This document shows positions 10,372 through 22,639 of a DNA stretch of 64,000 nucleotides, piece after piece. Location: contig JACDTU010000007.1 of NCBI GenBank assembly GCA_022376465.1, forward strand, positions 1,302,001-1,366,000. Direction: 5' to 3'. The stretch comes from Cubamyces lactineus (taxonomy: Eukaryota > Basidiomycota > Agaricomycetes > Polyporales > Polyporaceae). The notes under the pieces are model-generated. The model saw only the letters and a program-made list of their open reading frames with translations. It was not told the DNA's origin and ran no database searches. The position numbers and the translations under genes were made by a program. How positions within the stretch are numbered: the stretch's first letter is position 1; every line of letters starts with the position of its first letter.

Positions 10372-12348
10372 ATGCGCTCCATCTCTGGCGGCTCCCCATC
10401 TCACCCCCCTCACGTACACATCCCTCCCTTTGACGCGTTTTCTCCCCCGATGGACGCCGGGGATGCATCCTCGGATGATGGCGATAGCCTGAACACACCC
10501 CTCACGGAGCACCACGACCACCGCCTCCATTCCTGCGACGTTTACGAACAGCACCATTACTCGCAGGACGTCTACCATTCCATCGGTTCGACTCACTCGT
10601 CTGAACCGTATATCGACTCTGAGAAAACAGATATACGTTCACCCGCATATCGCGGCCTCCCTCATCACGCTCCCTCAGCTCTGCCGGAGCACTCCCAGGA
10701 CCCGCTCTTTCCGGTGCTCTCCTCCCCATCTTGCCATCTCGCTGTGGCGAATGAATCCCGCCAAAGTAGTAATCTTCCCTCGCCGACGTTCTCTTCGCGC
10801 ACCCTCGACCCAACCGCCTCACCCTTTACCCCGACGCGCCAAACGTTCCAACACGGTTCCCCCGTTTCCTCCGCGTCTCCCTTCCTCTACGCCGACGCTT
10901 CTCCGTCAGGGAGCAAGCTGCCTTCTCTTCCCTCACTTACGTTATCAAACATCGGCTGTGACGACATGGACGATCACCCATCACTTCTACTGTCCCCGGA
11001 GCATGACTCTTCCTTGGCTTCACCGACTATATGCGAGGATTCGCTGCTCTGCAAGGGGCGCCTCTACTCCCCGCGTTTCCATCCTGAACACACGCTCAAC
11101 CCGTACTTTGTCCGGAACTATCGTCTCGAGGACGAGCTGGGCGCAGGCGGATACGGCTTCGTGATGACCGCGCGGCACCGCACGGACGGACACGAGGTCG
11201 CCGTGAAGTTCATTATCAAGGACAAGGTCCCAGAACACGCGTGGTGGGAGGACGAGATGTTCGGGCGCGTCCCCACAGAGGTCATGCTGCTCAGCCTCGT
11301 GAACCACGAGAACATCGTGAGGTGCCTCGACCTTTTCGAAGACGATGTATACTTTTACTTGGTAAGGGGGATGCGCGGATTGCTATTTGCGGTATGCTGA
11401 TTGCTCCGCGATAGGTGCAGGAGCTGCATGGCACGCCATGGGTTTCGAAGAAGAAGAAGGCGCAATCGGCTTCTCCCAACGTTAAGCTTGCTGTGCCGAC
11501 GCCGTTGACGACGCCGATGTTGTCCCCTTCACATTCGATAGACTCGACGCTTGACTTCGTCCCGCCTACGCCCCCGAGTGTGTCGGTGAATGGAGACCCG
11601 CTGTTGGCGCCTTCCCACGGGAAGCTCGCGGACATCTCGAACGAGCACATTTCGAGCATTCATGACAGCCTCGACGACGATCTCCTCAAGGCTCCGCTTG
11701 AGGGAACTCCTGGATTTACCCGACGGGCATCCCACGATCTCTTCGAATGCATCGAGCAGAGCAAGCACAAGCGGCTCACAGAGAACCAAGCTCGATATAT
11801 CTTCGCGCAGGTCGTAGAGGCCGTGCACTATCTCGATAGCCAGGGAATCACGCACTGCGACATCAAGGACGAGAACCTCGTCATTGACGCTGACTTCAAG
11901 GTGCGTCTGTCCTGTCTCAAAGAAAATGATGTGTATCACTCGTGCTCACAGAGACATGACATAGGTCAAATTAATCGACTTTGGTAGCGCCGTCGTCGCA
12001 GACCCCAACGCACCGAGACCTTTCTACACCCTGTTCTTCGGCACCACCGCTTATGCATCGTCCGAAATCCTCCTGAAGAAGCCCTACCAAGCGCCTCCTG
12101 CCGAGATATGGACGCTCGGCGTCCTCCTGTCCTACCTCCTCACCGGTCACTCGCCCTTCCCAACAGAGCAGGACGCAAAAGACGGGCGTGTTGTCATCCG
12201 CGAGCCTAAATCTGGTCGTCTAAGCCGCTCGGCTATCGCTCTCATGGCACGCTGTCTCGAGAAAGACCCCCTTTTGCGTGCTGACATCCACGAGGTGCGG
12301 AATCACCCCTGGCTCGATGGTGCACTGGACTATTGCGGTCGCGACTAA
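10372..12348 (+). CDS. Ser/Thr protein kinase related to PAS kinase (PSK), no PAS domain
   Basis: Model: 10372-11361, 11415-11900 and 11965-12348; 619 residues. Residues 1-240 are disordered and Ser/Pro-rich. The kinase domain begins with the glycine loop ELGAGGYGFV (about 254-263), then VAVKFIIK with the beta-3 lysine, and a wide-spaced N-lobe (PEHAWWEDEMFGRVPTEVMLL) typical of the PAS-kinase branch of CAMK kinases. A ~100-residue Ser/Thr-rich insert splits the domain after the hinge (VQELHGTPW). The catalytic loop is HCDIKDEN (His477-Cys-Asp479) and the metal site IDFGSA (Asp497). PAS kinases coordinate sugar storage and cell-wall metabolism; that this gene does so is inference. Odd points: Cys replaces the usual Arg of HRD, and SSE stands in place of APE. 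Confidence 0.85.
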
Positions 12349-13085
12349 AGCGACCGACGTCGTGTCACTATCTCCGCCCATGGACCTTGTCAATCGCCTC
12401 ATGATCTCCGGGCTCGGACTTCAACCTCGTTTTGTGCCTCCCCTGTAATGAGGGCGAATGGACAACGGACGGCTCTTCCAGCCAGCATTCATGTTGTACG
12501 CGATTTGGTTACATCACACAAAATGTTTCATTCCTCGTCGTTGGTTTCGACTCATTCCCTCGCATACAGCAGATACCCTCGCATTAACCTTATACCGACT
12601 CCCTCACGTCATACTACATCGCATTCTACAACCCACTTGCATACGTTCCTGCCCTTTCAATCATCGCCCTTCGCAATACCTACTAGCCCCCCGTCCTGTC
12701 CATTCGCTCGTACCCTATCATCGCCTCCTCTTGGATTTGTCTGCATAATGTGTTGTATTAGACTCTATCATTACATCGCTCTGTGCGCTGTTGTACTACT
12801 ATACATCACCGTCGTACGAGTATGGAACCAAATGCACCAGCTCATCATTGCACGCCTCCGAACGCCTGGTCTCTGGATCTCGGCGTCCTGAACCTAATTT
12901 CGGAGACACGCACAAAAGCTGTTGGCCATATAGAGATTCGAACCAACAGCTATGCCGTTAGACGCTCATAGGTGGGCTCCTCGGCGGGCCACGGATGGGC
13001 CGGACGGGCCAATCAGAGCGCGCGCTTAGCAAACAACGCTCATCGTCACTGACGGCGAGCACCATCTCTCCGTCCCTCAACCACC
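12349..13085. other. Intergenic, with a strong hairpin near its end
   Basis: Contains the 3' region of the kinase gene (CT-rich, 12560-12780) and the short promoter of the complex I gene. No coding gene is supported. The one clear structure is the inverted repeat at 12917-12951. Confidence 0.5.
12917..12951. repeat. Inverted repeat (9-bp stem, 17-nt loop)
   Basis: AGCTGTTGG and CCAACAGCT pair perfectly around a 17-base loop. A second small hairpin (CTATG/CATAG) follows directly. The loop on the minus strand contains GGTTCGAATC, which looks like a tRNA T-loop or Pol III B box, but no cloverleaf can be folded. Confidence 0.6.
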
Positions 13086-14180
<1,095 letters not shown>

Positions 14181-14833
14181 TTGAGCTCATCGCGATGGAG
14201 CTGGCGGTTAGGGACCACTCTATCTATTCCGTATGAGCAGTAGATACCGAATGAGAGTCTGTTTTCTGCGGTCTGTGGTCCCATGATGAACACAGAACAG
14301 CCATGAGCAAATGCGTGATGTAGTTCGAGCCTTTGACACTTGTAACTTGCAGTTGCAACAGAAAGTTGGATTGCCAAGTGAGAAGACGGTGATTGTGGGG
14401 AGCCGCTCTGGACCGGGCTGGACAGCTGAAATCTAGGGAGACTGGGTGCAGTGGAGTCCGGGGGGCGACCGTGGGCGAGTGCGGGGTTTGCCGAGGAATG
14501 CTCTAACGCGGTAGACGGGGCAGGCCTCGCTCGCATCTTGCTTGCTACTTCCGCTTCACTGTCTCTCTTTCCCCTCCATCATCCAGAGCCTCGTCGGCGG
14601 CCAGCTTATTCGCGTCGTCAGCGACAGCACTGGGCAGCGAGTGGTTTGCGCCGTGGGCGAGCGAGCTTGCACGCTTCCCATCCTTTGTGTCGCAGACGTA
14701 ATATTCGTACCCCCGGCCTGTGTTCTCCGCTTCGTGTGCTCTTGCTTTCCAGCCCATCACCGCCAGCTGCTCTCCTCGCTTTTTGCCTTTGACGACTGCG
14801 ATTCCTTCGGTCGCTTTGTCGGGCTAGGACAAG
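14181..14833. other. Intergenic / promoter region
   Basis: 3' end of the complex I gene and upstream region of the large disordered protein gene. A CT-rich tract at 14540-14830 suits a leader. No gene is supported. Confidence 0.5.
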
Positions 14834-17800
14834 ATGGCCACTGCGATTCAGCTCCCTCAGCCTGCGTCCGACACCAGTGCTCCCCTCGACGAAGTCGCCA
14901 GGGCGCTCGTCTCACCCAACGGACATTCGCATTCAAAGTCTAATAGCTACTCGCAACGGCTCACCCTCACTGAATTTGACCTCCGAGACGATCGCTACCC
15001 TTCGCTGTCCTCTTCCAAATCGCCCGTCTCTCCCCCAGCACATTCTCCGTCAGGAGGCTTCGACCCCGCACTCGACGCCGGTATGACAGCAGCTCTCCGA
15101 GCTAGCTACGAAAAGTCACGCAACTCCGATCCGGTCCCGCTCGCGAAGTCCTGGATCGGCGAGAACATTACTCAGGAGCCCGTCGAGGAGTGGGCCGATG
15201 CGCAGAACGGGCCCTCCGCAACGACTCTCGAGCCGCAGTCTCCAAGGGGCGAGGACACGACGCGCTCGCTCGGAAGCCCCGTCCCCCCTGTTGGGTCCTA
15301 CAACGTCGACAGCTCCTTCGCTGCTCGACCTTCAGGCGACAGTACTGGTGAGCCACGCTTGGCATACGCCGACCCTGCCCCACTGTCTCCCGATATGGGC
15401 CAGCAGACGTCAAGCCCTAGGTTCCAAGGTGATCAGGGCGATGCCGCTGCGCCTGGCTCTCCTAACCTCGCAAACGCAAGTATCCCCACAGGCGCTGCCA
15501 CTAACAGCGCCCTGCTCTCCCCCTCCGCCTCACCTCGCCATCCGTCGTATCCGTCTGCAGGCGTCGGTGCGGGCCCGAGTTCGTCCTCACAGTCACCCAT
15601 AGTTCCTCTTTCTGCGGGTCCCACGTACAATGCTGCCATTATGCAAATCCCCATATCACCGAAGACCCGCGCTTACCCACAACATCCGACGTACATCACT
15701 CCCACCACCTCGCCAGCCATGCAGCCCTCGTTCTCACCCCCGCAGGTGCCGAAGGAGGAGATCTGCGTCGAGTGTGCGATGCGCGATCAGGACATGGCAG
15801 ACGTTGATGTGACAAGTCCTGGTGTCTGGGATCGTGAAAGCGACATCCTGTATGATGAGCTGTGCAGGCGGGAGGCGGAAGAAGAGGCGTCGGGTCGTTC
15901 TTCCTCAGACAACCATTCGCGACCGCGGGCGAAAGGTGGAAGGCTAACGGAGGAGAATTTACGGTTCTGGTTGAGCATCGTACGTCTGCATATGGTCTCT
16001 GCACTCTCTGCCACTGACTCATATCTTTCAGAATCCTAAGGAACCCTCTTCTCGCCAACAGACACTCGACCAGTATGTCAAGTCGCAGCGGCAGCTGCTA
16101 GAGGCAGAGGCTTTGGCTCGTGCACGAGCGCTGAGAGAATCTCGGATGCTGGACGAGAAGATGCGCGATACCTTCTCTCAGTTGCGCCGCTCTGCGTACG
16201 AGCTGGGCAGCAGTTCTCAGCCGACGGACGATACCGGTGCCGTCCGTCTGAAGTCGGGCAATACTCATAATCACTCTCGGGAGGTCACTCTCCTGGAGAA
16301 TGGCATGATTGTCGAGCATGTCGACCTCCGGAAAGAAGAAAAGGAGGAGCGGGACCGCCGGCGCAAGGAGGAGAAGCGGGAGAAACGCGAGCTGAGTCGC
16401 GCACGCAAGTCGTCGCGGAGCTCCCGCTCTGCTGTCGACGTGGCTTCCGTGTATTCCGTGCCTTTGCAGAGCCCGTTGCCACAGATGGACAGCGGATTCT
16501 TCTCCGGCGCACGGGACTCCCGATACTCACAGTCATTCTCGCCGCGTCCCAGCAGCGTGCTCACGGGTGGTGGCGACCGTCCCCAGACGTTGCTGCGCGC
16601 CCAGTCTCAGGCGTCGTTCTCAGACATGCAAAGCGTTGGCTCGGCGTCGTCCCCGCGGCGCTCGCGGTTCTTTGGCTTCAAGAATCTGAGCGCTGCTTGG
16701 CTGAGTCGCGATAGCATGGCACCCTCGGGCAGCATGGTGGACATGCAGTGAGTAGTGCTTTACGTGATTCGATCATTTAGAGCTGACAAGGGCGCCCGTC
16801 TTCCCAGCCTTGCTCTGCAGCAGGAGCAACAGTACTTCGCTGCCCACCCTTCCGCGGTGGACCTCACGTCGAATACGCCGACGCTGAGGGCTTCCCAGTC
16901 GTGGCCGCGCGCGGAGATGTCGCCCGAACCGGCAGCCTCTTCTGTGCCTACGACCAAGAAGAAGTCGGGCTTCAAGAAGATCTGGAAGCTCGTGACCGGG
17001 TCGTCTAAGGGGGTCACCAAAGTTGCCAGCCAATCCAAATCCGTAGACAGGCACGAGGACGATATGCCATTGGCACCTCCACCCCCGCTGTCGTACTTGG
17101 TTGACAGGGAGGGTGGCGCTGCATCGAGACGGCACGTCTCCACCCCGTCGTTACTCTCGACGATGTCTCCTAATCAGTTTTCACAATTCGCCCCATCCCC
17201 ACCGACCGCGCCTTCTAGTGCACTGCCGTCGCCGACATCTTCTCGCTATCCTGTGCTTGAAGAGAAGTCCAGTGGTGAGGCGCACAAGGATCAGGTCAAA
17301 CAGGAGATGGAACCTGATCACCGTATATCCGCGTTCGAGCTCGGACCTTCGAATGATGCTGGTTCACCTGACTTGGAGGCGCGCGGACGTACGACGCACA
17401 GCTCATCCAAGACGCTGTCGAGTCTTGGCCCCGCGACCCCTGGGACATCGCCACCGACCAATCGCCCGCAGTCTACCATCATACGACGGGACAAGTCGCT
17501 GCCTCCCCTCCCTGGGGACTCTACGGTCGAGTTCCCAAACCCGCCTATACCCGAGATGCGGCCACAGACGATGTACGACCTCCTCCAAAGCTCGGGTCCT
17601 ATGTCCGCCGGTCTGGCTCCCCCTCAGGCTCCCTTCCGCCGACCGGATGTGCGGCGGCAGTCCTTCGGCGGTATGGCTTCGATGCCTCACCCCGCAGTTC
17701 AGAGCCTGCCCAGCCGCAGTCCTTACTCCCGCGGCACGCTGAACGTCCCACCTTTCCTGGCTGAGGAAAAGTATGCCGAGTTTGGCGCGTCGACCCCGGC

Positions 17801-18188
17801 ATTGAGTCAGTGGGGAGGCGTGCCGGCGGGTAAGCGGGCGATGACCACACCTTCCAAGCCCAAGTACAGGCGCAGCAAGTTTGGTCTCTCTTCGCTCTTC
17901 GGGAAGAAGTCGCTGGAGACCGAGAGGGACTCGCCCGTCCTCACCCCCGGTATCAGCGCTGGCTCTATGGAACCGTCTGACTACAACCCGTACCGCTCGT
18001 CTGCGTCTGACCAGCGCGATGAGCCCAGCTTCAGCGGCTACAGCGGCCCCGGTTCGGCACACAGCAGTACTGCCCCACGTATGTCGGTCGTCTCTAAGAA
18101 GAATATCGCCGAGCTCGTCGACCAGGATCCCGAGTTCGTTGCATACCGCTATCCGTCCAGCGACCAGCGCTTAGAAGTCATGCGGTAG
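14834..18188 (+). CDS. Large disordered basidiomycete protein with conserved CVEC motif
   Basis: Model: 14834-15979, 16032-16747 and 16808-18188; 1,080 residues. Most of the chain is Ser/Pro-rich and looks disordered. Three parts look conserved: a short block at residues about 305-335 (ICVECAMRDQDMADVDV, then WDRESDILYDELCRREAEEE); a helical block around LTEENLRFWLSINPKEPSSR; and a highly charged coiled-coil-like stretch (residues about 480-512, Lys/Glu/Arg). The C-terminal end reads IAELVDQDPEFVAYRYPSSDQRLEVMR. Basic-aromatic patches (RRSRFFGFKNLSAAWLSR and KKKSGFKKIWKLVTGSSK) look like membrane- or scaffold-binding motifs; that is inference. I know no function. The 3' 870 bases and downstream DNA are duplicated at 25.6 kb. 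Confidence 0.8.
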
Positions 18189-19068
18189 CCCTGGCGCGGT
18201 CCCCCATCGTTAGCTCGCGTCCTCTATGGTTCTCTCGTCCTCGGCTGTCTATATGTATCATCTGCAATACCTCAGCATCCACCTATAATGCAAAAGACGC
18301 GCGACGCATCCCCCATCGCGTCTCTCGCATCGTCTCCGCCCCTCGTTGTGACCACGGCTCCACATGTTCTACCCCTTGGAAGGCAAGGACCTCCTCTCAC
18401 TCTCGCTGTTCGTACCCCCAGACCACAGATCTCTTAACCGTCATCCCATCCCACCCCGATCCAATCACGCTCACCTCGTTTCCTGCACTCATTGCTCTAG
18501 CCATCGTTCCCGTTGTTCTTGTCCACCTATGCCCTACGTTGTTTGCTGCTGCCCGCGCCTCGCATATGGTCCTTGCATCCGACACACCTGCTGCCCTCGC
18601 CGCTGACGGACGCTACGCGTATCCCCACGCTTCATACGTTCCCCCTCAACTCATGTAATCGTTGCCCATCGTCTTTTCCGTGCCCTCTCTCCCGGTGGTC
18701 GATGTATGTGTACTAGACCCGCACTTCTCCCTATTAATTATCGGATTTCCTTCACGCGGGGCTCGCTGTGAGCGTAAGCTGGCGCGTAGCTGCTGATAGT
18801 GTGCGCGCGAGACGGACTCAAGCGTGTTCGCTCGCGAAGAAACCGACAGGTAGGTGGAGCAAACTAGGTTGCTTCGAAGCGTCCTTCTGCGTCCTTCTGT
18901 GGCGTGGCGGATCTTCGCTATAGGCGGCCTTCCTTCTACGTACGTCAAATCTGGCTGTATGCCGTCCGCGCAGGAAACGAGCTCGTCGTGACTTTCGTTC
19001 TCCCCTCTCGACCACCACGCCCTACAGCTACAGCTCATTCGGGTCTCTACTAGCTTGAACGTTCAAAG
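18189..19068. other. Intergenic, duplicated at 25976-26866
   Basis: 3' region of the large disordered gene and promoter of MND1 copy A. Short open frames here are repeated in copy B only because the DNA is duplicated; they have no features of real genes. Confidence 0.6.
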
Positions 19069-20111
19069 ATGGTGGGTAGCCCCTTCTGCAATTGGGTTTG
19101 TTTGCCGACTGAACACGGCGGCAGGCGCCACGCGGACTCTCAGCAGAAGAAAAACGGGTGAAGCTGCTCGAGATATTTCACGAAACGGTGAAGCCCTCGC
19201 TATTTGCGCCGTCTGCACCATCTCATTCTCGCACAGAAGAATTTCTTTCAGGTGGGAGCCCTGGAACCCCTGTTCCAAATGATTGTTCGAGCCTTGGCCT
19301 AGTTGAAGGAGCTCGAAAAGATGGGTCCCAAGATGAAGGGCATTGGTGCGCCCGGTTCGTCTCATATGCCGCTGAGCGTATTTAGCTGGCATCTCGCAGT
19401 CTCGCAGTCCGTCAAGGAGGTGCTCCAGTCCCTCGTAGACGACGGGCTCGTCCAGATGGACAAGATCGGGTCCTCGAACTGTACGACCCCATATCACCAT
19501 TTGGAAGAAGTATCTGATTTTACGCATATACCCAGTCTTTTGGAGTTTTCCGTCCCAGAGGGGCGCCATGGTGCGTAGCCCTCTTGATAGTGCGGATTAT
19601 CTTGGCTGTAACGAGTCATCCAGATGCAAAACCGCTTGAATGCCGTCAAGGAGACCCAGGCTTCGCTACGCAGTCAGCTCAATGAGTCGAAGTCCGCGTT
19701 AGAAACGGAGAGGGCCTCTAGGCCTGAGAGTGTAGGTGGCTTTGGCCTACTCCGAGAACGGGACCTCACTGGCCTCACAGGAGGAACGAGTGCAAGCACT
19801 CGACCGATTGTCCGCTCTGAAGAAGGAATGTGCCCGTCTGGAGAAAGAGCTGGCGGCGTATGGAGCGTGCGATCCCGTAAAAGTTGAGGAGAAGCGGCGC
19901 GCCGTCATCCTGGCTAAGGAGGCCGCAGTGCGGTGGACTGGTGGGTTGCCGAGTCTTGCATTGAACGAAACATGTTCACCTTGCGTATTTTGCAGACAAC
20001 TACCTGGTGCTCTTGTCTCATTTTACGAGGCAAAAGAGCATTGAGCCAGCTGATATAAGGGCGTATCTCGGCATCGACGAGCAGTACGAAGACCTAGTAG
20101 TCGAGGCCTGA
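19069..20111 (+). CDS. MND1: Meiotic nuclear division protein 1, copy A
   Basis: Model: 19069-19071, 19125-19187, 19237-19251, 19303-19345, 19400-19480, 19536-19570, 19624-19731, 19781-19940 and 19996-20111; 207 residues. The first coding exon is only the ATG, and exon 3 is 15 nt (KNFFQ). The product begins M-APRGLSAEEKRVKLLEI and contains KELEKMGPKMKGI, SVKEVLQSLVDDGLV, KIGSSNFFWSFPSQRGA and a long coiled coil (residues about 80-165). This is the Mnd1 family layout. Mnd1 pairs with Hop2 and helps Dmc1/Rad51 with strand invasion between homologues in meiosis. All splice phases agree. Copy B at 26867 has the same exon structure. Compared with B, residue 24 is Asn (Asp in B and usual in the family) and residue 183 is Lys (Asn in B). 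Confidence 0.93.
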
Positions 20112-20509
20112 AGCTTTACATGATTCTTGGAGATTGTCTATCAGTGTCTAATTCGAACGTTAACGGGCGAGCGTTGTAATATTCGCTTACCACTATTTCA
20201 ATTTTGTGAATGCATGATTATATCGCTGTACACGAGCTGAGACAATCAACACGGGGGATACTGGTAACTGAGTCGCAGATCGATAGGAGCTTAAGCCAAG
20301 ACGCGAAGCTTGGGGTTATACCTGGGTGATCACGAGATCGCGGTGTCGCGTCGGTGGCTGTGCTGTCATTTCACACGGTTCGTGTCGAGGATATCGTCCG
20401 ATCTCTGAGCCAGCAGTCTCAACAGTACTGCGCCACTAGACGGCACTGCTGTAGTGCAAGTTGCGCTGAGAGTAACGCTGTTACTCCATTGATATCTAGA
20501 CGTCCTGCT
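20112..20509. other. Intergenic; first ~300 bases duplicated downstream
   Basis: Links MND1 copy A to kinase-like gene K1. Near-identical to 27910-28208 up to about 20407, then the two sequences diverge sharply. No gene is seen. Confidence 0.6.
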
Positions 20510-22155
20510 ATGCAAGATACCTCATCATCTTCCCCGCTTCATGGCTGTGATAACTCACATGGTCCTAGTTGCCCCATACTGGAGGTTCAGCTGGAGAGCC
20601 CACCAGGTGACAACGGCGGAGACTCTGCCACGTGTCCACCTCGAGTATGCCTAATATCTTCCTAGTTATACTGGCCTTCTAACCATTTCTGAAGCTCTTT
20701 GTAGAAACTGTCAAAGATATGCGCGGATGGGCCGTGTTCTTGACCTTCATGGTACCATTCTGGACTGGCTACAAGCGCTATTTCGAGGCAGTCGGCATCA
20801 CCCTGTGTCCAACCCAGGATTCAAACTGGCTTCTCCCGGAGAACACAACTCCCGCATCAAGCCCATATGCTCTTCGATGTCGACGCGAGGGTCAAAACCA
20901 CCCGTTACGCTTGTATGAATCAGTGGGTTCACGCGCGTCATTCGTGTTGTGGCGTCTGTCACGTTCGCTGATGTCAATGATATCTTCAGCCAAAATTCGC
21001 TTGTGGGCGCGACTCGCTCGAACAAGACATCATTTTCAAGCTTGTGGACAAGGGCACGATGGAAGACCAGATTTATCGCTACCTAGCGAGATGCCCGGCA
21101 CTCTACGATGCCACTACATTCCCGTGTGTCCTGCCACCGACTGCCATCGTCGCATCACCGTATAAATTCGCTTTCGTAGCCATGCCGAGGTGAGTACACA
21201 CATATCTTCCTAGGGTCTCGACATAACATATGGTCAAGATGGGGGCCGAGATATCGTATACGCGAATTCAGTTCTATCCGCGAGATCGTCACATTCATGC
21301 GCTGTACTCTGACGGCAAGTGTGTTCATATCAATGACAGCTGGCGGGTTAACTGAACCACCAACAGGGTCTCTCGTTTTTACATGATCACAGAATAGCGC
21401 ATAGGGTATGTACTGCACTTGGTGCAAGTTCGACACCTCTGACCCGAGTCTCGTCAGGATATTCATGAGAGCAATATCATGATCAACTGGTATTGTGGCA
21501 ATGGTCAGGGTGAAGACGACTGTGCCGAGCGGCGCCGCGCTCACTATCGATCGCCATCCGCGTTGTATGCGCTACTTGATTTCGACTTTTCGTTGCAACT
21601 CCCACTCGAAACGTCTCTCAGAGATTGTCGGCGGCCTGCTAGCCAAGCCTTCGACGGGAAGGACGATTACCATCCAGCTGATGTCCATCAGGGCGAAAGG
21701 CACTACAACCCTTTTGCTTTCGACGTCGCCTGCCTCGGCAATCTGTTTCTATATCATTTTGCTGTGAGTGCATTCGCTTCGTCCATGTCCTATCTCTGAC
21801 TGCCAAATAGAACGCGATCCCTGTTGTGCCTCCCTTGGCCGTGCTCCTCAGCCAAATGACGACACATGTCATCGATGATCGGTTTACCGCTGCAGAAGCG
21901 CTAGCTTTCTTCCGCGGCATCGAGGCAGCGCTACCGCCTGGCATATTGGACTCAGGCATTACCCTGAAACCTGACTATGGCCCGCTAGACGATCCAAGCC
22001 TGTATTGGTCTCGATTACCTCCGAGCGATCAGATCAAGTGGCAGTCCCATCGACCCCCGCCGTTGTCGTGGACGACTCGTGTCCTGAGACGGCTCAATGC
22101 TACTCGAATTGGTTGGAAGATCGTTCCGTTTGTACGCCGCTCACTTCGCATATAA
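20510..22155 (+). CDS. Kinase-like protein K1 (cluster family, subtype 1)
   Basis: Model: 20510-20644, 20695-20922, 20990-21189, 21239-21314, 21367-21405, 21458-21763 and 21811-22155; 442 residues. Exons 2 to 5 and 7 have exactly the same lengths as in K3 (228, 200, 76, 39 and 345 nt). The product has the skeleton of a protein kinase: a beta-3-like lysine (IIFKLV), GLSFLHDHRIAHR|DIHESN as catalytic loop (split by an intron after HR), DFDFSL in place of DFG, a conserved block NPFAFDVACLGNLFLYHF like helix F, and a final RFTAAEAL block. The APE motif is absent. The intron after exon 4 begins with GC (GCAAGT). Activity is uncertain. K1 lies right after MND1 copy A, as K3 does after copy B. Confidence 0.8.
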
Positions 22156-22639
22156 CACATCTATGTTGTCTAGCCCCGAAGTATGAACCCCAAATACGAG
22201 GGCTCGTTTAGTGCTAGGTAGATGACTTTCATACGAGATATGCTCAGAATCTTTGTCAACGTCCAGCCCGACGGACGTTCTCATGCTACCACACGCCACT
22301 CAGGGCCCTTTATTTGCATTTCGATCAGGTTCTTTTTCTCCGCTATCCTCGGCGTTCGTACGGACTCAATTATCCTTGGGGTCTAGCGGATGTACGCTGC
22401 CGTATTTGGATGAACTGACTCACCGCAGGAAATCGCAGTGATCAGCACCTCACGGAATCCACATACAGGGCCCTAAGGCCGAAGTTCGGTTTCCTCGAGG
22501 CTCGCACGAATCAGGAGGAAATGGTAGGCACTTATAACCACTGCTTCTCGACAGCACGTATTTCCCACCTCTGTTGAACCTGCAACAACCCTACCAGTTC
22601 CTCCAACCCCTCTAACCTCGTCGCTATCCGTCCACACCA
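22156..22639. other. Intergenic between K1 and F1
   Basis: No gene is supported. Serves as 3' region of K1 and promoter of F1. Confidence 0.5.

Larger units (their letters stand above)
17323..20407 (+). repeat. Segmental duplication, copy A
   Basis: This segment (end of the large disordered gene, its 3' region, all of MND1, and the upstream region of kinase-like gene K1) recurs in the same orientation at 25561-28208. Identity is very high in long stretches by eye. Copy B lacks 434 bases of coding sequence and has small indels. The left end is abrupt. At the right end the two copies stop being near-identical just before the kinase-like genes. Confidence 0.92.

Noticed and set aside
12925..12990. 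tRNA gene on the minus strand (GGTTCGAATC motif)
   Set aside because: The T-stem does not pair, no anticodon arm with a 7-nt loop can be formed, and the motif lies inside a simple hairpin.
18364..18716. Small proteins conserved between the two duplicated segments (also at 26151-26503)
   Set aside because: Conservation only reflects the recent DNA duplication; the frames lie in the 3' region of the large disordered gene and overlap each other.
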